DNA of 64,000 nucleotides from Syntrophus sp964555065 (GCA_964555065.1 CAZKRB010000004.1:1-64000); one strand, 5' to 3'. Counted from the stretch's first letter, positions 34,922 to 43,912 are shown. Program-made: numbers and translations. The notes: generated from the sequence alone by a model not told the origin.

Positions 34922-35377
34922 ATGCATCCGACGGTCAAAACGTGGTTGAACAAGTCCCGCGAGGAACTCGATGACATTTACCGCCGTGCCGAAGCCGGGG
35001 AGATTCCCGATGGGGATACGCAGGGCACGGCCATCCTGGCAGGTTCGGCCTTTTCCAAGCTGGCGGCCGCCCTTGCCCGCGTCTTTGCCTGGCATGGAAA
35101 AGTCTTCGACCTCTTTTGTCCGACCCGACAGTCCGGCGTCCTGATCAACAAGATCACGCCCTTCGGTTGGTCGTTTATTGTCGCCGAGGTGTACCGCGGC
35201 AAAAGCTGGCTCGATGGGAAAGAGACCATTGTCATTGACTACTCCAAGACCTCCTTTTTCGCCAAAGCGATCCGGGACGAGATCCGGGAAGTCGAACCGG
35301 GCGTGTATCTCGGCAAGGTCTGGTGGGGCAGGAAACGTATCCTGGATTTTGCGTTGACCCGGAAGATGCAGCCCTAG
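34922..35377 (+). CDS. Conserved hypothetical protein of the haem-enzyme cluster
   Basis: 151-residue soluble protein. A distinctive first half (ELDDIYRRAEAGEIPDGDTQGTAI) is followed by a beta-rich second half (LINKITPFGWSFIVAEVYRG, DGKETIVIDYSKTS, VEPGVYLGKVWWGRKRILDF). The second half resembles small lipocalin-like or ligand-binding beta barrels, but I cannot place the family. AAGGAG is ideally spaced before ATG 34922. Its start almost abuts the previous gene, so it is part of the same operon. Confidence 0.65.
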   Translation: MHPTVKTWLNKSREELDDIYRRAEAGEIPDGDTQGTAILAGSAFSKLAAALARVFAWHGKVFDLFCPTRQSGVLINKITPFGWSFIVAEVYRGKSWLDGKETIVIDYSKTSFFAKAIRDEIREVEPGVYLGKVWWGRKRILDFALTRKMQP

Positions 35378-35388
35378 GGATCAAAGCC

Positions 35389-36693
35389 ATGACGCCACAG
35401 TCAACCTTCATGATGGTCGCCCCCATCCGCGACGGGCAGCTCGATGACCTGCGCGCCCTGCTGGCCACGATGAACAGAACCGCGGGACATGCCGATCCGG
35501 AGAACGGACTGGTTCCCTTCGGGCGCCTCGATCGTCTGCATGTGGCCAGATTCGTGATCCTCGAACTGAAGACCAGCGATGAAATCCGGCAATACGGTGT
35601 AACGCCCCGCCCGTGGCGTCCGTACCTGGCTTTTCTGGGCGATTTCGACGGCGACAGGGACTCCTTCCTGAAGGAACTGCTGGCGGCGTCCGGCCCGGGG
35701 CTGAGCAGGATTTTTTCCTTCTGCGACGGCTTTGCCGAAGATCGCCGCCCTCTGCTGGAGTGGATGAAAGCGCACTGCATCACGCCCAGGGCCAATTATA
35801 TCAATTGGATCGGTCGAACCGTCCGCCAGGTCCGCGAAGAAAGGACCCTCCACCAAAGCCTGTCCGCCTGCCTGCAGAAAATCGTTAAAGCCGGGGGAGG
35901 CGAAAATCCCCGCGCTCTCCGGCAGAAGCTCCTGTCCCATGTGGAAAAGGGAAAGCAGGCCGGCCGGCTCGCCCTGACGCCGCCGGAACCCACCCCTTTG
36001 GGCTGGAGAATCAGAAACCTCCTGCACCTGATCGGGATACCCCTGGTTTTGCTCCTTCTGTTGCCCGCGTTTCTGGTCGCAGCCCCTTTTTTCCTCTGGC
36101 GCCTGCGGACGCTGGAGCGCTCCGACCCCGAAATTTTCATCCGGCCCAGCCGACAGCACATTCAAGAGCTTTCCGTCCGGGAAGACCATGACGTCACCAA
36201 TTCGTTCAATGTCCTGGGGGATGTAAAGCCGGGGCTTTTCCGCCTGGCGGCTCTGAAGTTGTTTCTCCTTCTTCTCGACTATTCCGCCCGACATGTTTAC
36301 CACCGCGGTTATCTCACCCGGGTCCGGACCATTCATTTCGCCCGCTGGGTCCTCATGGACGATGACCGGAGGCTTTTCTTCGCCAGCAATTATGACGGCA
36401 GCCTGGAGAGCTACATGGACGACTTCATCAATAAGGTTGCCTGGGGGCTGAATCTGGTATTCAGCAACGGCGTGGGGTATCCCACAACGAACTGGCTCAT
36501 CAAGGACGGCGCAGAACGGGAGCAGCAGTTCAAATACACCCTGCGGCGGCATCAGCTGCCCTCGGAGGTATGGTACAAGGCCTACCCGGGGATGACGGCC
36601 TTCGAGCTGTCACGAAACAGCCGCATCCGGCAGGGAGTGGAAATCCGTCAGTCCAGCGATGCGGAAATCCGTGAGTGGCTGAGTCTGATCTGA
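35389..36693 (+). CDS. Conserved membrane protein of the haem-enzyme cluster
   Basis: 434 residues. The N-terminal about 110 residues (STFMMVAPIRDGQLDDLRALL, then HVARFVILEL) look like the ferredoxin-like fold of DyP-type or EthD-type domains. One or two hydrophobic segments follow near residues 215-240 (LLHLIGIPLVLLLLLPAFLV). The C-terminal half contains FNVLGDVKPG, HFARWVLMDDDRRLFFASNYDGSLESYMDDF and EQQFKYTLRRHQ. I know no function; it may anchor or feed the neighbouring haem enzymes at the membrane. Confidence 0.65.
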   Translation: MTPQSTFMMVAPIRDGQLDDLRALLATMNRTAGHADPENGLVPFGRLDRLHVARFVILELKTSDEIRQYGVTPRPWRPYLAFLGDFDGDRDSFLKELLAASGPGLSRIFSFCDGFAEDRRPLLEWMKAHCITPRANYINWIGRTVRQVREERTLHQSLSACLQKIVKAGGGENPRALRQKLLSHVEKGKQAGRLALTPPEPTPLGWRIRNLLHLIGIPLVLLLLLPAFLVAAPFFLWRLRTLERSDPEIFIRPSRQHIQELSVREDHDVTNSFNVLGDVKPGLFRLAALKLFLLLLDYSARHVYHRGYLTRVRTIHFARWVLMDDDRRLFFASNYDGSLESYMDDFINKVAWGLNLVFSNGVGYPTTNWLIKDGAEREQQFKYTLRRHQLPSEVWYKAYPGMTAFELSRNSRIRQGVEIRQSSDAEIREWLSLI

Positions 36694-36704
36694 GCGGAGG
36701 GAGC

Positions 36705-38231
36705 ATGAGAGACGCCACAGACTTCGAATTTGACGATCTGCAGGCCCTGCTGCGCTTCGGGTATGGGAAGCTGACCGACACCTGCTTCCTGCTGCTGTGC
36801 ATCGCCGATGGGGCAGCCGCCCGGCAGTGGCTGAGCACAGCGCCGGTCAGTAGCGCCGCAGCGCAGAGTGCTCCGCCGGAAACCGCCCTGCAGATTGCTT
36901 TTTCCGTGGAGGGTCTGCGGTCATTGGGACTGAGGGAATCCATCATCGAAGGCTTTTCCGATGAGTTCATTGCCGGCATGTCCGGAGACGAAAGCCGTTC
37001 CCGCCGGCTGGGCGACGTGGGCGGCAATGCGCCGGAGCTCTGGGAATGGGGCGGAGACCCCGTCCGGGCGCCCCATGTCCTGCTGCTGCTCTATGCCCGG
37101 AGAGGGGGCATCGAGGCCTGGAGAAAAACCGTGGAAGACGAGCGGTTTGCCCGTGCTTTTCAACTGCTTCAGACCCTGCCGACGGGGGATATCGGGAGAA
37201 TCGAGCCTTTCGGATTCACCGACGGCATCAGTCAGCCGGAAATAGACTGGTCCTATCGACAAAGCACGGATCTGCATGAACGGGACGCCTTTTCCAACCG
37301 GGTCACCCCCGGTGAATTTGTACTCGGCTATCCCAACGAATACGGACTGTACACAACCCGCCCGCTCATCGATCCGCGGAAAGACGGGATCTCCGCCCTG
37401 CTGCCCGATGCAGCGGAAGACCCCGCCTCAAAAGATTTCGGGCGCAACGGGTCCTATCTGGTGATCCGGCAGCTGCACCAGGAGGTTCCGGCCTTCTGGC
37501 AATTCATCGACCAGGCGGTCGGCTCCGACCCGGAAAAGCGCGAGCAGCTTGCCGCAAGCATGGTGGGAAGAAAACGGGACGGTTCGCCTCTGGCGCCCTT
37601 GGATGCCTGGGATATCCCCGGCATTGAGCGGGATGACGCCGATAACCACTTTACCTACGAACTGGACCCGCGGGGGCACCGGTGTCCGCTGGGCGCCCAT
37701 ATCCGCAGGGCGAACCCCCGCACGGGGGATCTTCCGCCTCGTGTAACCGGCTTCGTCACCCGCCTGCTGAAGATACTGGGCTTTGGACAAACCCGTCCCG
37801 ATGAAGACCTGATCGCCTCCACGCGTTTCCATCGCCTGCTGCGGCGCGGCCGCCCTTACGGCCCGCTCCTCTCCCCGGAGGATGCGGTCAAGCCCGATGC
37901 CCCGGCTGCTGAACGAGGCCTGCAGTTTATCACGCTGGTGGCCAATATCTCGCGGCAGTTTGAATTTGTCCAGAACGCCTGGTCCATGAGCAGCACCTTC
38001 GGCGGCGTCCAGCAGGAAAGAGATCCCCTGATCGGCACGCGGGAGCCTTTAGGTCAGGGAGAGGAAACAGATCATTTCCATCGTGCCAGTTCGAAGGGTC
38101 TCATGGAGAAAACCGGCGGCCTGCCTCAATTCGTCACCGTGCGCGGCGGGGGCTACTTTTTCCTGCCCGGACTACGTGCCTTGCGATACCTTGCCGCATT
38201 ACCCGTTTCGGAGGGCGATCACAGGCCATGA
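36705..38231 (+). CDS. DyP-type haem peroxidase
   Basis: 508 residues from ATG 36705 (GGAGGG SD). The hallmark GFTDGISQPE motif carries catalytic Asp173. The haem-binding region is GHRCPLGAHIRRANPR, with His332 the likely proximal ligand. DyP enzymes oxidise dyes, phenols and other bulky aromatic donors with H2O2. No signal peptide is visible, and there is no encapsulin-type targeting tail at the C-terminus. The stop overlaps the next gene by 4 bp. Confidence 0.9.
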   Translation: MRDATDFEFDDLQALLRFGYGKLTDTCFLLLCIADGAAARQWLSTAPVSSAAAQSAPPETALQIAFSVEGLRSLGLRESIIEGFSDEFIAGMSGDESRSRRLGDVGGNAPELWEWGGDPVRAPHVLLLLYARRGGIEAWRKTVEDERFARAFQLLQTLPTGDIGRIEPFGFTDGISQPEIDWSYRQSTDLHERDAFSNRVTPGEFVLGYPNEYGLYTTRPLIDPRKDGISALLPDAAEDPASKDFGRNGSYLVIRQLHQEVPAFWQFIDQAVGSDPEKREQLAASMVGRKRDGSPLAPLDAWDIPGIERDDADNHFTYELDPRGHRCPLGAHIRRANPRTGDLPPRVTGFVTRLLKILGFGQTRPDEDLIASTRFHRLLRRGRPYGPLLSPEDAVKPDAPAAERGLQFITLVANISRQFEFVQNAWSMSSTFGGVQQERDPLIGTREPLGQGEETDHFHRASSKGLMEKTGGLPQFVTVRGGGYFFLPGLRALRYLAALPVSEGDHRP

Positions 38232-39424
38232 ACATCCGAATGCGACTGCTGAAATTCATGCATGAGCTTCTCGTCAAAATGCTCCACCGCGAGCGCCGCC
38301 TGGAACCGCTGTTCCGGCCTCAGTGGAACAGGTGGTTCCGCGAACCGACCGCACAGATCATCCAGTATCTCATTAACCGGCGACGCAGGGATGAGGGTCT
38401 GCAGCTGGCTGAAGAGAAGATCGAGAGCGATGAAGAGGAAAGCCTGGATGAAATCATCGACCTTATGACCGACCAGATGCGGGGGCATTTCAAGCCGGGT
38501 GCCTACGAACGGGGCGGCAATACCAAAACACACGGTATCCTGAGGGGGACCATGACCATCCGCGATGACCTGCCCGAAGCTTTGCGCAAAGGAATCTTCG
38601 CCAACCCGCGAAGTTACCCGGCCTATGTGCGATTCTCCGGCCCCGGCCCGGATGTCCCGGCGGATATCGAGGATGTCGGTTTTGTCAGTATGGCCGTTAA
38701 AGTCATGGGCGTCCCCGGGGAAAAACTCATGGTCGAGGAGAAACTCACCCAGGATTTCATTACGGTCTGCACCCCGACCTTTGTCACGCCCAACAGCCGG
38801 GAAAATGCCAAGCTGCAGTACTGGAGCCTGGTGGATATGCCGATCTACTATTTTCTGAACCCGAAGGACACCCACCTCCTTGACTTCTTCATGCAGAGCC
38901 TCTGGAATGAAACCCAGTACAACCCGCTGGGGCAGCGTTACTGGAGCTGCACCCCCTATCTGCTCGGTGAAGGTCAGGCCGTGATGTATTCGTTCCTGCC
39001 GAAAACAGAAGTCGAAACCAGGATCCCCGGTGCGCCTTTCGGCAAGGTTCCCTTCAATTATCTGCGGGAAAACATGATCAAGACTCTCGACCGGCAAGGC
39101 GTGGACTTCGATCTCCTGGTGCAAGTCCAGACGGATCCCTTTTTAATGCCCATCGAAAATGCCTCGGTGCGCTGGCCGGAAAAACTGTCTCACTTTATCC
39201 CCGTGGCCGCTGTTCACATCCCCCGGCAGAAGTTCGATTCCGAGGCCCAGTTTGCCTTTGCCAAAGGGCTTAAAATGAACCCCTGGCACTGCCTGCCGGA
39301 ACATCGGCCGCTGGGCAATCAGAATCGCGCGCGGCGGAGAATGTATTACGAGTTATCCAATTTCCGTCAGGAAATGAATGAGACCCCTCATCTTGAACCG
39401 ACAGGGGATGAGGTCTTCGAGTAG
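38228..39424 (+). CDS. Catalase-related haem protein with distal His
   Basis: 398 residues without a signal peptide. A charged N-terminal extension of about 85 residues precedes the minimal catalase core. Distal His102 is present in NTKTHGILRG, and proximal Tyr373 lies in PLGNQNRARRRMYYELSNFR. The core segment GIFANPRSYPAYVRFSG parallels the paralogue at 33870. This type includes allene oxide synthases acting on fatty-acid hydroperoxides, as well as weak peroxidases. ATGA overlap with the DyP gene shows translational coupling. Confidence 0.82.
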   Translation: MNIRMRLLKFMHELLVKMLHRERRLEPLFRPQWNRWFREPTAQIIQYLINRRRRDEGLQLAEEKIESDEEESLDEIIDLMTDQMRGHFKPGAYERGGNTKTHGILRGTMTIRDDLPEALRKGIFANPRSYPAYVRFSGPGPDVPADIEDVGFVSMAVKVMGVPGEKLMVEEKLTQDFITVCTPTFVTPNSRENAKLQYWSLVDMPIYYFLNPKDTHLLDFFMQSLWNETQYNPLGQRYWSCTPYLLGEGQAVMYSFLPKTEVETRIPGAPFGKVPFNYLRENMIKTLDRQGVDFDLLVQVQTDPFLMPIENASVRWPEKLSHFIPVAAVHIPRQKFDSEAQFAFAKGLKMNPWHCLPEHRPLGNQNRARRRMYYELSNFRQEMNETPHLEPTGDEVFE

Positions 39425-39463
39425 CGGAAGGTTGTCCCCCGGTCTCTGCCGTCCCTGTTTTTA

Positions 39464-39491
39464 TTGACAGAAGGAATGTATTTATTAAAAT
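39464..39491 (+). promoter_or_regulatory. Probable sigma70-type promoter before the beta-propeller gene
   Basis: TTGACA (39464-39469) and TAAAAT (39486-39491) lie 16 bp apart in the only sizeable gap between the haem-enzyme run and the next gene run. A CCAAG-TG-CTTGG hairpin (39524-39535) sits just before the SD of the following gene. Confidence 0.6.
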
Positions 39492-39551
39492 TCAAAGTGA
39501 AATCAAATAATTAATAGATAAAGCCAAGTGCTTGGAAATCAGGAGGAGAAA

Positions 39552-40568
39552 ATGAAACCATTTCTTATGATCGTCCGAACGGTCCTCATCGGGCTCTCAC
39601 TGGGTTTGCTTTTAAGTTGCGCCGATCTTGAAAATATCGTTAAGGATAAATCATCGCTTCCCCCGCTGACTCCTCGGGTTTACGTTGCCAATGAAAGCTC
39701 CAATTCGGTCACCGTCATTGATGCGCTGACATTCCAGGTGATTGCCACCGTCGACGCCAAGAACTTTTCGACCCATGATCTGGCCCTGACCCGGAATGGA
39801 ACGCGCCTGTATGCGACCAACATGGCTTCCGGGCGTCTTTCCGTCATCGATACCCGATCGCTCGAAACGATTGCTTCCATCTACACCGGAAGCCGCAGCC
39901 ATGTGGTAGCCCTCACCAATGACAACCGGTTCGCCTGGGTGGCCAATATCGGCGATGACACCATCTCCGTCGTGGATACGGAAGACTTCCGCGTCGTAGG
40001 CGCCTTGGCCGTCGGAAAAGGACCCACCGGACTGACTTTTTCCCGGGATGGCCGTTTCGCCTATGTGAGCAATCAGGGCGACCGGACTGTTGCCGTGGTG
40101 GACGCCGCGACCTATCGGGTCATCCGGACCATCCTGGTCGGCAACAATCCCCACTTCCTGACCCTGGGACCCGATGGGCGCATCTGGGGGGCCAATTCCG
40201 GGGACGATAACATTTATGTGATCGATCCCGCCACCCAGACCAAAGTCGCGACCATCAAAGTCGGCCCCAATCCCCAGCAGATTGCTTTCGCCTATAAAGG
40301 CATGCAGGGCCCGAACGCCTATGTCACCGTGAGTGGCGCGAACCAAGTCGCCGTTTTGAGCATCGACAACCCCAGAATGAAGATTGTGGAACGCATTTCC
40401 GTGGGCGTCAGGCCGAACGGCATCCTGGCGAATCCGGAAGGCACGCGGATTTATGTCGGGAATGAGGGTTCCAATGACCTGTATGTGTTCGACACCGGGA
40501 CCAGCACCCGCCTCGCCACCGTTCCCGTGGGACAGAAGCCTATCCGGGTGGTGATGTCGCGCCAGTAG
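39552..40568 (+). CDS. YVTN beta-propeller repeat lipoprotein
   Basis: 338 residues with a lipoprotein signal (LLLSC lipobox). About seven repeats of roughly 42 residues follow, of the type YVANESSNSVTVIDALTF or YVSNQGDRTVAVVD. Such propellers are surface or periplasmic binding or scaffold proteins. ATG 39552 is chosen for the AGGAGGAG SD; the in-frame ATG at 39528 lacks one. It is first in a new run with FecR, a membrane protein and a DUF4157 protein. Confidence 0.88.
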   Translation: MKPFLMIVRTVLIGLSLGLLLSCADLENIVKDKSSLPPLTPRVYVANESSNSVTVIDALTFQVIATVDAKNFSTHDLALTRNGTRLYATNMASGRLSVIDTRSLETIASIYTGSRSHVVALTNDNRFAWVANIGDDTISVVDTEDFRVVGALAVGKGPTGLTFSRDGRFAYVSNQGDRTVAVVDAATYRVIRTILVGNNPHFLTLGPDGRIWGANSGDDNIYVIDPATQTKVATIKVGPNPQQIAFAYKGMQGPNAYVTVSGANQVAVLSIDNPRMKIVERISVGVRPNGILANPEGTRIYVGNEGSNDLYVFDTGTSTRLATVPVGQKPIRVVMSRQ

Positions 40569-40598
40569 GCGGGGAATGAAAATCGAGAGGAGGAAACC

Positions 40599-41921
40599 AT
40601 GACGACTTCAAGCCGCTCTGGAAGAACGTGCGCACAGGACCGGCACTTTGTTCCGCTCTTGTGCGTCCTGTACCTGTTCCTGTCCACCTTTTCGATGCCG
40701 GGCCAAGCCGAGAGCGCCGCCGTCGGAACCGCCAGAGAGGCCATCGGCACTCTGGTCATCGTGCGGGTGGATGGGATCGAGGAGCGTCTGCGGGGAGAGG
40801 GCGCGTTGGCGCTTTTTGAAGGGGATGTGCTGCGCACCGATGGGCAGAGCAGTGCCCTGATTGAACTGAACGACGGCATTCAGGTGGGGCTTGACCGAAA
40901 CACCAGCTTCAAGATTATTTCCCGCTGGGAAAAGGAGCAGGGGAGCACCCGCATCCTCCGCCTGAAAGAGGGCGTGATCTGGGTAAAAATTTCGGGCGGG
41001 TCGAAGCGGTTCGAGGTGGAAACGCCGGTGGCCATCGCGGCCGTCAAGGGGACGGAATTCATCATTGAAACCCTGAAAAACGGCAACAGCACCTTGACCG
41101 TCATCGAAGGCCTGGTTGAGTTCGGCACGGCGTTCGGGACGTGCCCGATCCGCACCTCTACGGTCAGCTATGCGGTTCCCGGAAGGAAATGCACAAAACC
41201 GGCGAAGGTGGATGTTAAGCCGGCCGTCCATTGGACTGCGAAATTGCGCGGCGGGGCCGCGGCGCCACCTCCGCCACCTCCGCCTGCCCCGGCGCCACCG
41301 GCAGAAACCGCCACCGCACTGCCGGTATTCTGGCCGCCACCGGAGGCTTCCACGCGCCAGAAAATCCCGCGTGATCTCCTGGCGCCCAGGACGGCCCAGG
41401 GACAGACCTGGGGAAGCGTCGCCGACAGACTGGAAAAAGCCCTGGCGGATAACGGTTATTCCAGCCCCGGCTATTACCTTGTTCCGCAGGGATTTGCTCT
41501 CATCAGCCAACTTGAGCGGATCAATCCCGACGCCACGCCGGCTCCATCCGAGGTGCGCTGGAAAATAAAAGTGGACCCCGTCAGCATCAGGCCCTTTAAC
41601 CTGGAAGCTTACCTGAAGGCATTGCTCGGTGAGGATGCAGGCTTGTTCCGGGTGATTGCCTTCGTCTTCACCCCGGTTCCCATTGTCACCAAGGGTAAAG
41701 CCACCATGGAAGCAGCCAGCGGGTGGGTGGAGGAAGGCGCTTCAACGCTTCCTCAGACCCTCTCCCAGCAGGCATATGGAGAGAACATGGAAGCCACCGC
41801 CCTGATCTATGAATTCGAAGTGCCAAGCCGGGGCAAACCTGCCCGGCTGAACAAACCTTCCGGACACAATGGCCAGCAGCACTTGAAAGCGGCCAGGATC
41901 TTACAGGCATTGGGGGGCTGA
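40599..41921 (+). CDS. Exported FecR-domain protein with Pro-rich linker
   Basis: 440 residues with a signal peptide (about 1-42). A FecR domain follows at about 50-165 (GDVLRTDGQSSALIELNDG, then RILRLKEGVIWVKI and VATPVAIAAVKGTEFII-like segments). A linker of eight or more prolines near 225-240 precedes a C-terminal domain (about 260-430) that I do not recognise, with GYSSPGYYLVPQGFALISQ and FRVIAFVFTP segments. There is no sigma-factor gene nearby, so a classical FecR anti-sigma role is unlikely. SD GAGAGGAGG. Confidence 0.82.
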   Translation: MTTSSRSGRTCAQDRHFVPLLCVLYLFLSTFSMPGQAESAAVGTAREAIGTLVIVRVDGIEERLRGEGALALFEGDVLRTDGQSSALIELNDGIQVGLDRNTSFKIISRWEKEQGSTRILRLKEGVIWVKISGGSKRFEVETPVAIAAVKGTEFIIETLKNGNSTLTVIEGLVEFGTAFGTCPIRTSTVSYAVPGRKCTKPAKVDVKPAVHWTAKLRGGAAAPPPPPPPAPAPPAETATALPVFWPPPEASTRQKIPRDLLAPRTAQGQTWGSVADRLEKALADNGYSSPGYYLVPQGFALISQLERINPDATPAPSEVRWKIKVDPVSIRPFNLEAYLKALLGEDAGLFRVIAFVFTPVPIVTKGKATMEAASGWVEEGASTLPQTLSQQAYGENMEATALIYEFEVPSRGKPARLNKPSGHNGQQHLKAARILQALGG

Positions 41922-41923
41922 TT

Positions 41924-42349
41924 ATGCTTGTCGCGATGACCGCTGCAAGAAAAAAACTGGCCGTCGTCTGGTTCAGCGGAGCCGGTCTGACTTTGATTGC
42001 GCTGTACCTGCTCACTACCTTCGGCAACAAGGGGCACACGGCTGGGCTGTGGGACTGGTTTCTCCCGGCGGTCACCCCGAATCTCTCCCTGATTGTGGGG
42101 GTGATGTTCAATGATCTCCGGAATAAAGAGTTGAAGAAGGAGTCCGTGGATTCCTTCCTGTACCGTCTTGCCCTTTGGCTGTCCCTTTTTTATCTCCTGC
42201 TGCTGTTTATCACCCCCTTCCTTTCGCCTTTTTCGGATGCGTCCTTTGAGGCCTATCTTCAGAATTCGAAATTGCCCTTATCCGTGGTGCAGGCCCTGGC
42301 GACCACGGCCCTGGGCGCCTTTTACGTGGAACGCGAAGGTAAAACATGA
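41924..42349 (+). CDS. Small polytopic membrane protein
   Basis: 141 residues with four hydrophobic segments (about 12-32, 45-62, 80-100 and 117-135). It starts 2 bp after the FecR-domain stop, with a G-run as the SD, and so is probably co-translated. No family is recognised. It may form the membrane part of a complex with the exported propeller and FecR proteins. Confidence 0.65.
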   Translation: MLVAMTAARKKLAVVWFSGAGLTLIALYLLTTFGNKGHTAGLWDWFLPAVTPNLSLIVGVMFNDLRNKELKKESVDSFLYRLALWLSLFYLLLLFITPFLSPFSDASFEAYLQNSKLPLSVVQALATTALGAFYVEREGKT

Positions 42350-42464
42350 ATTCCAAGGGCGAGCGGCGCCAAAACCAGATGCCTCTTTGCCGCTTTCCAG
42401 GAGAAATCCGGGAACGTTAAATATTTTGTCGAGCCTCTGATGAGTGAGGGGAAGGAGATCAACC

Positions 42465-43763
42465 ATGCACGCTTTCGCAGAGAAACAGAAGGCAACTCAG
42501 CAATCCCCGTCTGCCGGGCTACCGTTACCCGGCCGGACCGGTTCAGGGCTAAGCCCGGAGGTGAAATCGATCCTGAACTTACAGCGTACGATAGGAAATC
42601 ATGGGGCACAGCGATTGCTCCCCGGTGACGCTGAAGGCAGTCAGAAAGGTTCCGATCTCCCGGGGAAAGCCGGCTTGGCTCATGATTTCAGCCGGATTCC
42701 GGTGCATGCCCATATCCGTCCCGTAATCCAGTCAAAACTCAAGATTGCTTCTACCGGGGACCTCTTCGAACAGGAGGCGGATCGCGCTGCAGAGCAGGTG
42801 ATGCGCAGCCCCGGGACAACATCGGGGACAAGGGAACAGAAAGAAGGGAGCGGTGAGGCGATTCCTTGCACTGAGCAGACTCTTTCGCCACAGGAGAAAT
42901 CCTTTTTTGAGTCCCGCTTCGGTCATGACTTCAGTCAGGTGCGGATCCATGCAGACGCGAGATCCGCCGAAATGGCAGAGGCGCTGAATGCCGAAGCGTT
43001 TACTTTCGGCAGCGATATTTACTTCAGCGCAGGGCGCCGAGCCCGGACCGCGAATGCCGGCCGGCTGCTGGCCCACGAACTGGTCCACGTGGTGCAGCAA
43101 TCCCATATCGGGCCAACGCTTCAGCCCAAGCTCAGGTTAACCGGCACGACAGACCTTATCGAGCGCGTCATCGCAGTGCTGAACGGAAGCCTTCGTCGCT
43201 TTTACAACGTCTCTGTCGACACGTCAGGATATGTCAAGATTGACCCGATCCGCCCTGCGTTTACATCCTCACCAAAGGGTCCGAATGCACAGGAGAAGGC
43301 GCTGGCTGACCGGCTATGGTCGATGACAACAGAATCCGGGACCACGACCGTCGGCGTGGTCGCCGGGGGTGTGCCGATTGTTGGCAGCTACGAGCTGTCT
43401 CAGATTGACATCGCGGACATCGAAAGTTTGGGTAGCGGCCAGCCAGGCTGGAATTCGACTGCCGCACTCCTCCATGAACTCGTTGAACAGCGGGAGAAGC
43501 AGCTCGGCGCCACTGCGGCACAACGGCGGTACGGATCGGAAACGACAGGAGCTCATGGACAAGGGCTGGCCGCGGAGCTCGGGATGATCGGCGCGACCCT
43601 GGAGTCCGACACCGGGCTTGTCGGTGCGACAACCAACGCCGATGGAACGATGAATGGCTCCCGAACAGTCGTCTTCAAGTACCCGGATGGAACTCGATAC
43701 CGCGTTGAGGTCACGCTCTCGCATAACAATATCACGGGTGTGACGCGGACCAAGTTGCCGTGA
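42465..43763 (+). CDS. DUF4157 protein with two zincin-like motifs
   Basis: 432 residues. Residues about 130-215 form the DUF4157 domain (FFESRFGHDFSQVRIHAD, then LNAEAFTFGSDIYFS and the HELVH motif at His204-Glu205). The C-terminal domain contains a second site, HELVE at His337-Glu338, followed by an AHGQGLAAE segment. It is preceded by an unstructured Gln/Pro/Ser-rich N-terminus with further HDFSRIPVH-like repeats. DUF4157 domains are frequent in polymorphic toxins and effectors of contractile injection systems. ATG 42465 follows AAGGAG. Confidence 0.82.
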   Translation: MHAFAEKQKATQQSPSAGLPLPGRTGSGLSPEVKSILNLQRTIGNHGAQRLLPGDAEGSQKGSDLPGKAGLAHDFSRIPVHAHIRPVIQSKLKIASTGDLFEQEADRAAEQVMRSPGTTSGTREQKEGSGEAIPCTEQTLSPQEKSFFESRFGHDFSQVRIHADARSAEMAEALNAEAFTFGSDIYFSAGRRARTANAGRLLAHELVHVVQQSHIGPTLQPKLRLTGTTDLIERVIAVLNGSLRRFYNVSVDTSGYVKIDPIRPAFTSSPKGPNAQEKALADRLWSMTTESGTTTVGVVAGGVPIVGSYELSQIDIADIESLGSGQPGWNSTAALLHELVEQREKQLGATAAQRRYGSETTGAHGQGLAAELGMIGATLESDTGLVGATTNADGTMNGSRTVVFKYPDGTRYRVEVTLSHNNITGVTRTKLP

Positions 43764-43912
43764 GCAGAGCAGTGGGAGACGGACGGAACCGGTCGCAACC
43801 ACAAGGGAGGGTGTGATTTGAGCCGCTCTGGTGTTCTTTCGATGTGGGCACGGAACTGTTGGGCTTCCAACCCCCGTTGCGCAAAAATCGCGGAAGGAGT
43901 AACCAGCGTAAG

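Noticed and set aside
36705..38231. DyP peroxidase as an encapsulin cargo
   Set aside because: The C-terminus lacks the usual short encapsulin targeting tail, and no encapsulin shell gene is in the window.
40599..41921. FecR-type anti-sigma regulator
   Set aside because: No sigma-factor gene or TonB receptor is adjacent; the domain order (FecR, Pro-rich linker, unknown domain) differs from classical FecR.
39552..43763. Contractile injection system locus
   Set aside because: Only the DUF4157 protein hints at it; there are no sheath, tube, baseplate or AAA+ genes nearby.
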